Assembly: GCF_007625115.1 (NCBI RefSeq)
Contig: NZ_VMNH01000013.1
Span: forward strand, 186,001-250,000
DNA length: 64,000 nucleotides
Reading direction: 5' to 3'
Origin: Sedimenticola selenatireducens
Lineage (GTDB): Bacteria; Pseudomonadota; Gammaproteobacteria; Chromatiales; Chromatiaceae
Part shown: in pieces, positions 57,077-64,000 of the stretch
Position numbering within the stretch: position 1 is the first letter of the stretch
Layout: each line of letters starts with the position of its first letter
Notes under the pieces: generated by a model
Database searches by the model: none
What the model saw: only the letters and a program-made list of their open reading frames with translations
What the model was told of the DNA's origin: nothing
Program-made: the position numbers and the translations under genes

Positions 57077-59845
57077 ATGAATAAGAAATTAAAGTTTGCA
57101 CTCTCTTTCACCTCACTATTGTTTATTGCCGGCTGCGGGTCTGTTGATGATCTGCAACATATCGAAAATGCAAAGAAATTCCTGGCAAATGGCGATCAGA
57201 AATCTGCGCTAATTGAACTTAAAAGTTCTATCCAACAAAATCCACAAAACGGCAACGCACGAACCCTGTTGGGACAGCTTTATTTGAAGGCAGGGAATTT
57301 TGCAGCAGCAGAGAAAGAGTTGAAAAAAGCGCTAGAACTTGGTGCAGATGACAATGAGATATTCCCTTATCTCAGCAAGGTACTCCTACAGTTGAGAAAA
57401 CTGGATGATGTCATTGCGATAAAGACGAGCCATCTCCGACCGAATGAACAAGGAGAGGTGCTAGCGGCACAGGGCGTTGCATTGTTGGTACGGAGTGACC
57501 ATGAAAATGCAATTAAGCAAATAGACCGTGCTGTAGAGATTGCCCCAGGCTCGGCTTATGTACATGTTGCAAAGGCCAGTGCTTTTATGATGGCTGAAAA
57601 GTCTCTTACAAACGCGCGAGAAGAGTTAAAGCGGGCATTTGAGATTGATAATAACTTCCCGGCTGCCTGGAGTCTGTTGGGCGATATCGAGGCCAATGAG
57701 AAGAATCTGGAATTAGCCCGTGACGCCTACACCAAATCGATGTCGCTAATGCCGACGAATCTGGCCGATCGCAACAAGCGTGTGACCGTCAATATCCTAT
57801 TGAATGATCTGAAAAAGGCGCAGTACGATCTGGATATTTTAAAAAAGATGCTTCCTGGTAACGCGGGTGTGGCCTTCTCTCAGGGGTTGGTGTATCTGGC
57901 ATCCAATAAGTTGGAAGATGCTAAATCCGCATTTGATTTGGCCCTGCTTGATCAGGATCGCTATCCCTTGTCGTTATTTTATCTTGCCTATGTCAATTAT
58001 CGTTTAGGCAGCATTGCCCAGGCAGAAACCCATGCAGAGCGGTATTTCACGTTAAATCCAGGGCATCTCGCCAACAGAAAATTACTGGCTGATATCAAGT
58101 ATTCAAAGAAAGAGTATGACTATGTTGATACGCTGATCAATCCGGTACTGGAAGCCAATCGAGAGGATGATGAACTCCTAAACATATTGGCAAAAACAAA
58201 ACTGATGCGTGGTGAGACTGCTGAGGGTATCGCTCTTCTTAATCAGATAGTAGAACGTAATCCAGAGTCTGCAGAAGCGAGGGTACGACTTGGGGCTGGA
58301 CTCTTGATGAGTGGTAATCAATCGGAGGGTTTTGCCCAGCTAGAGACTGCAATAGCACAGGATAAGGATGACCATCAAGCAGATACATTGCGGGTATTAA
58401 GTTACCTAAGATTGAAGGAAATGGAGAAAGCACATCAGGCAGCAGCTGATTTTCTGAAAAGAGCTCCTGAGAGTGAGATACCGCATAACTTGATGGGCAT
58501 GATTTTTATTGCAGAGAGGGATTTGCAAGGCGCCAGGAAAGCGCTGGAACAATCATGGAAAATCAAACCAGGCAATACCGATGCTGGTCATAATCTGGCA
58601 ATTCTGGCTATTCAGGATAAGCAATATGCCCAGGCTAGAGATTTTCTCAACGGGGTTATTTCGGCTCACCCTGACAATCTTGAAACCTTAGTGAAGTTGG
58701 CGGAACTGGATGTGATTGAGGGGAAAGCAGAACAACAAGTACAGCGGTTAGAAAGGGCGATTCGTCTATATCCTGGTGCTGTAAAGCCTCGTTTGATGCT
58801 GGCAAGGTACTATATCAATTCAGGGAATCCAGCGCAGGTGACCGGGTTGATAGAAACACTCGATTTTGAGGCACGAAAACAATTACCGGTTTTGGAAGTG
58901 CTTGCCATCCAGGCGATAGCGCAAAAAAATTACAAGGCTGTGGAAAAGTCCGCGTCAGATATCATAGCAAAGAAGCCGGATGGTCCGGAAGGTCACTATC
59001 TGTTGGCACAGGCCTATGCGGGGCAAGACAATCTGAAGTTGGCTGAGAAAGCCTTATTAACAGCAATTGAAAAGGATGATCAGTATTTACCAGCGCGTAT
59101 AGCGCTTCTACGACTCCTTGTGAAAAAACAGGATATTCCGGCGGTCGAGCGTGAAATCGCCTCTTTGAAAACATTTACCAGTAAAAATGAAGATGTAATG
59201 AAAGTGGCCTTTGCCCTTGAGGAATTAAAGGGTGATCAACAACAAGCGTTGAAACTTGCAGAAGAGGTGTTTTCAGCCTATCCAAATATTGACAATATGC
59301 TCGCCTTATCCAGACAGCGTTTACGGGTAGGAGACAGCGCAGGGGCGTTGAGTTTGCAGGAAAAATGGGCAGAGAGTCATAGTGAAGAGTACAACGCAAA
59401 CTTTATTCTGGCTGAATCGTATACTCGATTGAAGAAATATGATTTGGCAGCGAAGTATTATCAGCGTGCATTGGCTGTGGCACCTGATGATATAAGAGTA
59501 TTGAATAATTTGGCTTGGGTCATGCGAACTTATGATCCCGAGCAGGCATTAACCTACATACAAAGAGCGAATGAGTTAAAGCCAGGGTCAGTAGCCCTGA
59601 TGGACACATTGGCACTGGTCTACCTAGCCAATAAAGAGACAGAGCTGGCACTGCGCACAATCAAGGAGGTGGGCTATCTGGAGTCTAATAACCCAACTTT
59701 GCGTTATCACGAAGCGTTAATTAACTCGATGGCTGGAAATAACAAAATAGCGGTTGAGATTCTCACTGATCTGCTGAAAAAGGAGCAGGAGTTTTCAGAA
59801 AAAGCAGAAGCCAAGGCACTGCTCGAAAAGCTGAACAAGGGATAG
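57077..59845 (+). CDS. prsT: PEP-CTERM system TPR-repeat lipoprotein PrsT
   Basis: A 922-aa lipoprotein. The signal MNKKLKFALSFTSLLFIAGC ends at lipid-site Cys20. The rest is about 20 or more TPR units (for example NARTLLGQLYLKAGNFAAAEKELKKALELG; NFILAESYTRLKKYDLAAKYYQRALAVAPDD). Upstream in-frame starts at 57053 and 57065 exist, but GGGA at 57067-57070 and the signal-peptide fit select ATG 57077. PrsT is a standard companion of exosortase A and is thought to be an envelope scaffold for EPS or PEP-CTERM protein export. Confidence 0.92.
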   Translation: MNKKLKFALSFTSLLFIAGCGSVDDLQHIENAKKFLANGDQKSALIELKSSIQQNPQNGNARTLLGQLYLKAGNFAAAEKELKKALELGADDNEIFPYLSKVLLQLRKLDDVIAIKTSHLRPNEQGEVLAAQGVALLVRSDHENAIKQIDRAVEIAPGSAYVHVAKASAFMMAEKSLTNAREELKRAFEIDNNFPAAWSLLGDIEANEKNLELARDAYTKSMSLMPTNLADRNKRVTVNILLNDLKKAQYDLDILKKMLPGNAGVAFSQGLVYLASNKLEDAKSAFDLALLDQDRYPLSLFYLAYVNYRLGSIAQAETHAERYFTLNPGHLANRKLLADIKYSKKEYDYVDTLINPVLEANREDDELLNILAKTKLMRGETAEGIALLNQIVERNPESAEARVRLGAGLLMSGNQSEGFAQLETAIAQDKDDHQADTLRVLSYLRLKEMEKAHQAAADFLKRAPESEIPHNLMGMIFIAERDLQGARKALEQSWKIKPGNTDAGHNLAILAIQDKQYAQARDFLNGVISAHPDNLETLVKLAELDVIEGKAEQQVQRLERAIRLYPGAVKPRLMLARYYINSGNPAQVTGLIETLDFEARKQLPVLEVLAIQAIAQKNYKAVEKSASDIIAKKPDGPEGHYLLAQAYAGQDNLKLAEKALLTAIEKDDQYLPARIALLRLLVKKQDIPAVEREIASLKTFTSKNEDVMKVAFALEELKGDQQQALKLAEEVFSAYPNIDNMLALSRQRLRVGDSAGALSLQEKWAESHSEEYNANFILAESYTRLKKYDLAAKYYQRALAVAPDDIRVLNNLAWVMRTYDPEQALTYIQRANELKPGSVALMDTLALVYLANKETELALRTIKEVGYLESNNPTLRYHEALINSMAGNNKIAVEILTDLLKKEQEFSEKAEAKALLEKLNKG

Positions 59846-59885
59846 CATTCTGTTTTACAGTGGGTTATTGCGATTTGGCTGTAGT

Positions 59886-61028
59886 TTAATTGACTCGAAA
59901 GTCGGCGGTTTCACTGCCTGCCAGGATGCGGGAGCATAATCCGCGACAAAGATTCATTAATACCTTATTGGCCAATTGGCCTTCATGTTTCAAAAGACGT
60001 GATAGGCCTTTTTCATCAAGTGACAGAACCTTTACGTCATCTGTGGCTGCAATAATACTGGCTGTTCTGGGAACACCCAAGAAAAAGGCAATCTCACCAA
60101 TTACCTCACCTGGCGATACCATGGCGATCATCTGACCACCTTTCTCGACGGCAACGTGGCCGGATAGTAGAATGAACATGGTTTTTGCCGAGTTATCTTT
60201 CTCTATAATGTGGTTACCTTTTTTGCAGGCAATAATGTGGCTTTTTTGAATAAGTCGCTCGATCTCTTCTGCTTCGAGAGAATCAAATAGGCTGGGTGTA
60301 GTATTAAATGACCAATCTTTCCCAGGTGAGAGCGAACTGATTTCATCAAGAAATTGTGCTGTATTAGAAACCGTTAGGCTATGAACATTCGTTTTGTTAT
60401 CAATTACGTGTGTCAGTTCATCTGCAAAGCGGCAGTAAGCAAGGTCTTCCGGTTTGGTCAGCATGGCAAATGGTGAGCCAATTCGTTTCAGGTGGTCATA
60501 ATCACCTACGATCAATGCCATTGGAATGACAAGACCGATGCCGGGATAGGTGTAGGGGGTAGTAAACGGCCTGAACCCTAGCTTTAAATAAGAGTTCAGA
60601 TGGTGGGGTTCGCAGTCCAAAAGGACAATCTCAGCACGATGTTTAAGGACAAAATTCATTACTTCCTTATACATCCTCAGCGTTACATTGCTCCCTCTAT
60701 GCTCCTCTGTGACCATCAACCGCTCAACGATACAGATCTGATCTTGGCTTAATACACCGAGGAAGGGTGCAATACTGTAGGCCTCAATTAAAGAATCTGT
60801 AAAGGGAACATCTCCTCCCCAAAAGAGCCTGAGCGTTCCGATAGGTTCGCCATTTTGAATGGCAATAACGGCGCGTGCCGACTTATCGTATTCATCTCTC
60901 AGTTCCTGCTTTTCATGATCGCCTTTATCTTTAAGGCGCCCCATGCTTTTCACATAAATCTGATAACGTAGTCTGAAGGAAGCTTGATTGTCTTCTTCTG
61001 TTTCGGCAAATCTGACGCCATCCTGCAT
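59886..61028 (-). CDS. GNAT N-acyltransferase (PEP-CTERM-associated) fused to a cNMP-binding domain
   Basis: A 380-aa protein. The open frame extends to 61073, but GGGGAGG four bases before ATG 61028 fixes the start. Residues 1-195 resemble the PEP-CTERM/exosortase-associated acyltransferase, a relative of acyl-homoserine-lactone synthases: ASFRLRYQIYVKSMGRL, IGTLRLFW, ICIVERLMVTEEHRGSNVTLRMYKEVMNF, LLDCEPHHLNSYLKLGFRPF. Residues about 245-365 are a cyclic-nucleotide-binding domain with phosphate-binding cassette GEIAFFLGVPRTASI (Arg321). There is no DNA-binding domain. Acyl transfer controlled by cAMP or cGMP is suggested. It is convergent with prsT. Confidence 0.85.
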   Translation of the reverse strand: MQDGVRFAETEEDNQASFRLRYQIYVKSMGRLKDKGDHEKQELRDEYDKSARAVIAIQNGEPIGTLRLFWGGDVPFTDSLIEAYSIAPFLGVLSQDQICIVERLMVTEEHRGSNVTLRMYKEVMNFVLKHRAEIVLLDCEPHHLNSYLKLGFRPFTTPYTYPGIGLVIPMALIVGDYDHLKRIGSPFAMLTKPEDLAYCRFADELTHVIDNKTNVHSLTVSNTAQFLDEISSLSPGKDWSFNTTPSLFDSLEAEEIERLIQKSHIIACKKGNHIIEKDNSAKTMFILLSGHVAVEKGGQMIAMVSPGEVIGEIAFFLGVPRTASIIAATDDVKVLSLDEKGLSRLLKHEGQLANKVLMNLCRGLCSRILAGSETADFRVN

Positions 61029-61524
61029 AGAGCCTCCCCGATTACACACCACGTACCCTTGATCTAAAGTCACAGCTTATAACCCAAATTCTTGTGATGG
61101 ATGAAATATTTAAATATCAAGTGGTTCCTGCAAGAAGTTAGAACCATCACTACAACGTAATATAGTACCATTCCGGCACCTGATCTATCCAATCAGGGCG
61201 ATTTCATTGACTCAGTAAAAAGAACGGAAATAAAATCATATATCATGGATTGATTAATAGATACTAGCATTGTGGTCCTTTAACGCCCTCAAGTTAATGC
61301 AAAATTGCTTACAATTTAGGGCGGATTCTTTATCTCACACAAACAAAAGAATTAAATTCTATTTGGCGTGGATTGAAAGTATAGCCTCAGTACTAAACGA
61401 CACAGCTGATCGATTACCTTATGATGTGATATGTGCTTATTGATGCACTTAATTTCGATAGAAAAAAGTATTTGCAGAAACAGTGATATTAGCAATTCGT
61501 ATTGGAGTTCAAGGAACTGAATAA
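61029..61524. promoter_or_regulatory. Divergent intergenic region with nested inverted repeat
   Basis: About 500 AT-rich bases lie between the acyltransferase gene (minus) and the nitroreductase gene (plus). The notable structure is CGCCCT (61284-61289) with AGGGCG (61318-61323), enclosing AAATTG-CTTA-CAATTT (61302-61317); a T-rich stretch follows, so a small RNA 3' end or an operator are both possible. AAGGA lies 9 bases before the nitroreductase ATG. I found no protein-coding gene and no clear sigma-54 site. Confidence 0.35.
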
Positions 61525-62595
61525 ATGCTTAGAGATGAGATGCTGAAGCTAATACAGGCAGGCATACTGGCACCCTCTGCAGACAATATGCAGCCATGGA
61601 AATTTAGAATTGATGGTGATTGCCTTGAATTATCGCTAGACAGGAATTTGATGGGACTCTTCTTTGATCCTGCAGATGTTGCCAGTAAGATGGGTTGTGG
61701 CGCTGTTCTTGAAAATATTGATCAACAAGCACGCTCTATGGGATTAAGTATTGATATTGATCCTTATTCGGTGACTGATCAGAGCACTCCGATTCGAATG
61801 ACGTTTACCGCCCATGATCAACAGCGATCTGATCACTATGCAACTGAAGTGTTTTCGCGCTGCACGGACAGAGGGCTTTATAGAAAAAGTCTGCAGGTTA
61901 ATGAGGCCGATCGTAAAAAGTTAGATGACGCAGTCAGATCACTCAGTGATTATTCACTGACATTCTATGATCTTGATAATCAACGCAAAGCATTTACCAA
62001 GATAGTATACAAGGCGGATACTATACGCTTCAGTCATGAAGCAATACATAATGATTTTTACGATGTATTACGATTCGGCGATCATGCTGAAAAATCCAAA
62101 GATGGATTAGCCCAAGAGACGTTGGGTATTGAATCGGTTTTTATACCGATACTGCGCTATCTCAGGCCATGGAGATTAACCCATCTCTTGAACAGGATGG
62201 TAGGTTTGCACCATATGATGGCTTTGCGCGGCGTCTGGTTACCCATGGTTACATCACCCAGTTTGGTCTCAATCGTACATACAGGCCCCGCTGATTACCT
62301 CGATTTTGGAAGAGCCATGGAGAGGTTTTGGCTGCAGGCCACGAGCTGTGGCCTGAGTGTGCAACCGTTAGGGGCTTTCCCCCTCTTTCTGGCGAGACTA
62401 TCAACAGTTGATGGTGAAGGATTTTCCGATACTCAGATATCACAGTTAGAACGGTTGGAGGAAGCATTTGCAGATATAACGCCCTCTTACCAGGGTACGG
62501 ATAGACAACTGGTTATGCTGTTTCGAATAGGCTATTCAAAGTGCGCTCCAAACCGGTCAATGCGACGCACTGTAGAAACATTTCTCAGTGAGTGA
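61525..62595 (+). CDS. Nitroreductase family protein
   Basis: A 356-aa protein. The N-terminus MLKLIQAGILAPSADNMQPWKFRI has the SxDNxQPW-type FMN-binding start of nitroreductases, and the C-terminal half has DFGRAMERFWLQATSCGLSVQPLGAFPLFLARL. It is longer than classical nitroreductases (about 220 aa), like the nitroreductase half of ThiF-nitroreductase fusion proteins such as mycobacterial Rv1355c. The ThiF-like gene is convergent and 78 bases away. Probable flavin oxidoreductase; the substrate is unknown. Confidence 0.82.
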   Translation: MLRDEMLKLIQAGILAPSADNMQPWKFRIDGDCLELSLDRNLMGLFFDPADVASKMGCGAVLENIDQQARSMGLSIDIDPYSVTDQSTPIRMTFTAHDQQRSDHYATEVFSRCTDRGLYRKSLQVNEADRKKLDDAVRSLSDYSLTFYDLDNQRKAFTKIVYKADTIRFSHEAIHNDFYDVLRFGDHAEKSKDGLAQETLGIESVFIPILRYLRPWRLTHLLNRMVGLHHMMALRGVWLPMVTSPSLVSIVHTGPADYLDFGRAMERFWLQATSCGLSVQPLGAFPLFLARLSTVDGEGFSDTQISQLERLEEAFADITPSYQGTDRQLVMLFRIGYSKCAPNRSMRRTVETFLSE

Positions 62596-62616
62596 GAATC
62601 CTTGCGCTTGCTTATG

Positions 62617-62662
62617 ACCTAACAATTAATTGCTGATACAGGCGCCATTCAAGTTAGGTTTA
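62617..62662. terminator. Possible bidirectional terminator
   Basis: ACCTAAC (62617-62623) and GTTAGGT (62653-62659) form a 7-bp stem with a long loop, followed by TTT. It lies between the convergent nitroreductase and ThiF-like genes. Confidence 0.3.
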
Positions 62663-62673
62663 GTATGCTGAAT

Positions 62674-63531
62674 TTACAATCCGAGCAACCGTTTCGCTAT
62701 TGAAAATTTAATTTTCTGAATCGGATTTTTGTTGCCGAACCAGAGTGTGCCTTTCTTAAGTTTGTTAAGGCGTGCGTCATAGCAGGTATAGTAGGGGATC
62801 GGTTTCAACTCTTCTGGGTGAAGAATTGCGAGTAATGTCTGGGTGATGACCATTCCGGTAGCCAGTTTACAGCCACTGGCGATACTGGGTGCTTTGCGCT
62901 GGCTTAGATCGACCGATTCAGGGTCCACATATTTCAAATGGAAGCCCGCGGGTGCGCATCCAAGGGACATCTTTAATACCTGGTTTTCAAGGGATGCTGA
63001 ATAGTCAATATCAAAGTAATCATCAAATGACATGCCCTCATTGGTATAAATAAGCAGACCGACACCAAAGCCCAGCGGCACCCCGAAAATGGCAGGTATA
63101 TTCCGTTCCCTACAGGCGTTAATGATCATCCTGTGGGTCTCAATTTCAAAGAACTCAACAGCGTCAACAAAGACATCCACGCCATTCAAAAAAGCATCAA
63201 TATTTGATTCGTTAATGCCGTCCCCAAAGGTTTCAATATTTGATTCAGGATTGATATCCAAAGCCAGATCATGCATGACAGACATTTTGGGTTTGCCGAC
63301 TGCCGACATGGTGGCGCCGTACTGGCGATTGAAGTTACCGACTTCAAATTCATCAAAGTCAGAGATTTTAAAATTACCCACGCCAGCCCTTGCTAGCGTT
63401 ATGAGATAGTCCCCTCCAACACCTCCCATACCCGCAATTGCCACAGTGGCATTTTTAAGCCGCATCTGCTCCTGATCCGAGGTGATGCCATGGTTGCGTG
63501 AAAATGCAAGATTATAATCGAAACCACTCAT
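62674..63531 (-). CDS. ThiF/E1-like adenylyltransferase
   Basis: A 285-aa E1-like enzyme. The nucleotide loop is AIAGMGGVGG (residues 31-40), followed by ISDFDEFEVGNFNRQYGA (Asp and Arg of the ATP site) and VGKPKM. The paired CxxC zinc sites of many ThiF/MoeB proteins are not visible, and the C-terminal part (YVDPESVDLSQRKAPSIASGCKLATGMV) differs from ThiF. It would adenylate a carboxyl group, either a protein C-terminus or a small molecule. No ThiS-like partner is visible in the window. AGGTGG lies 9 bases before the ATG. Confidence 0.85.
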   Translation of the reverse strand: MSGFDYNLAFSRNHGITSDQEQMRLKNATVAIAGMGGVGGDYLITLARAGVGNFKISDFDEFEVGNFNRQYGATMSAVGKPKMSVMHDLALDINPESNIETFGDGINESNIDAFLNGVDVFVDAVEFFEIETHRMIINACRERNIPAIFGVPLGFGVGLLIYTNEGMSFDDYFDIDYSASLENQVLKMSLGCAPAGFHLKYVDPESVDLSQRKAPSIASGCKLATGMVITQTLLAILHPEELKPIPYYTCYDARLNKLKKGTLWFGNKNPIQKIKFSIAKRLLGL

Positions 63532-63577
63532 TATTTATTCCACCTGCTCTGAGTAAAATAGGTACTTTATCTGATCT

Positions 63578-64000
63578 TTACAATTTTGTTTCTGCGAGCT
63601 TTTTTGCGATAAAAGATCGGCTATCTGTCAATTTAATCTGCAGTTGATGAGTAAGCTGGCTCATGTCGGGTGTGAACTCATAGTGTCCGAGTAGCGCGAG
63701 AATACTCATCATATTTGCTCCGGCTGGCGTACCTTTCCGCATGATGACTTCAAGTGTCTTGAGTAGCCAGATGGGCAAGGGAATTTTCATGACTTTTTTA
63801 TTCAGTAAATGACCATAAAGATCAGCGACCTCTCGCCATGAGATGGCTTGAGGGCCTCCCAAATCAATGATCTGGTTTATCAGTCCAGGTTGGTTTACGG
63901 CATGAAGCATGCAGTTGGCGACGTCATCAATGCAGATAAATGACTGTCTAGTCTTACCGTTTCCAGGTAGTAGTGCGATACCATATTTTTCGAGTATGCC
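63578..64000 (-). CDS. Partial NAD(P)-binding atypical SDR / NmrA-like protein
   Basis: The frame is open to the right edge of the window; 140 C-terminal residues are visible. SFICIDDVANCMLHAVNQPGLINQIIDLGGPQAISWREVADLY matches the C-terminal part of atypical SDR (NmrA / NDUFA9-like) oxidoreductases. The N-terminal Rossmann motif lies outside the window. It is 46 bases downstream of the ThiF gene on the same strand, so the two may be co-transcribed. Confidence 0.7.
   Translation of the reverse strand, partial: GILEKYGIALLPGNGKTRQSFICIDDVANCMLHAVNQPGLINQIIDLGGPQAISWREVADLYGHLLNKKVMKIPLPIWLLKTLEVIMRKGTPAGANMMSILALLGHYEFTPDMSQLTHQLQIKLTDSRSFIAKKLAETKL

Noticed and set aside
59886-61028. Calling the acyltransferase a LuxI-type autoinducer synthase
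   Set aside because: It belongs with the exosortase-associated acyltransferases, carries a cNMP domain, and has no luxR-type gene nearby.
61029-61524. Sigma-54 promoter sites (GG-N10-GC) upstream of the EPS and acyltransferase genes, as expected for PrsK/PrsR control
   Set aside because: Scanned by eye upstream of 12294, 44691, 57077 and 61525; none fitted both elements with correct spacing.
1-64000. CRISPR arrays, tRNA or rRNA genes
   Set aside because: No regularly spaced direct repeats and no cloverleaf or rRNA-like stretches were recognised on reading.

Overview
The window is a gammaproteobacterial chromosome segment. The evidence is the gene order MTA deaminase / mtnA / gyrA / serC / pheA / hisC / tyrA, which matches the order I know from Pseudomonas, together with GyrA residue numbering that coincides with E. 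coli. I cannot name a genus. No rRNA, tRNA, CRISPR array, transposase or phage gene was seen.

Region 1 (1-11.8 kb) is core metabolism. It holds a partial DUF302-type secreted protein, a divergent methylthioadenosine salvage pair (deaminase and mtnA), gyrA, then serine and aromatic amino acid genes (serC, a serA-type dehydrogenase, pheA, hisC, tyrA) and a DUF1289 gene. Strong stem-loop terminators follow mtnA, gyrA and the serA-type gene. The Pseudomonas-like order stops after tyrA, where aroA/cmk/rpsA would be expected.

Region 2 (12.3-35.2 kb, all + strand) is an exosortase A (XrtA/PEP-CTERM) exopolysaccharide locus. It encodes an export lipoprotein, a chain-length determinant, a tyrosine autokinase, an outer-membrane protein, wecB, a deacetylase, a FemAB-like protein, glycosyltransferases, exosortase A fused to an EpsI domain, an amidotransferase, a PaaK-like adenylating enzyme, a flippase, an O-glycosylation-ligase-type polymerase and a second deacetylase.

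Region 3 (35.3-41.1 kb, - strand) is an AT-rich five-gene cassette: DegT-type aminotransferase, CelD-type acyltransferase, GT2, a TPR protein and an AsnB-like enzyme lacking the N-terminal nucleophile position. It looks like an exchangeable sugar-decoration module.

Region 4 (41.3-51 kb) is the acyl/amino side chemistry of the XrtA system: an acyl carrier protein, a natural fusion of the two XrtA-associated hydrolases, a glycosyltransferase, a large secreted propeller/beta-helix protein, and, on the - strand, the XrtA-associated glycosyltransferase, AMP-forming ligase and PLP decarboxylase.

Region 5 (51-64 kb) holds a periplasmic serine protease, a 1464-residue protein joining an O-antigen polymerase-like membrane part to a heparinase II/III-like lyase part, the TPR lipoprotein PrsT, a GNAT acyltransferase fused to a cyclic-nucleotide-binding domain, and then a nitroreductase, a ThiF/E1-like enzyme and the end of an SDR-type reductase. 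These last genes look like a small uncharacterised biosynthetic module beside the exosortase system. The most novel-looking items are the polymerase-lyase fusion, the double-hydrolase fusion, the cNMP-regulated acyltransferase, and the acyltransferase / ThiF / nitroreductase neighbourhood.
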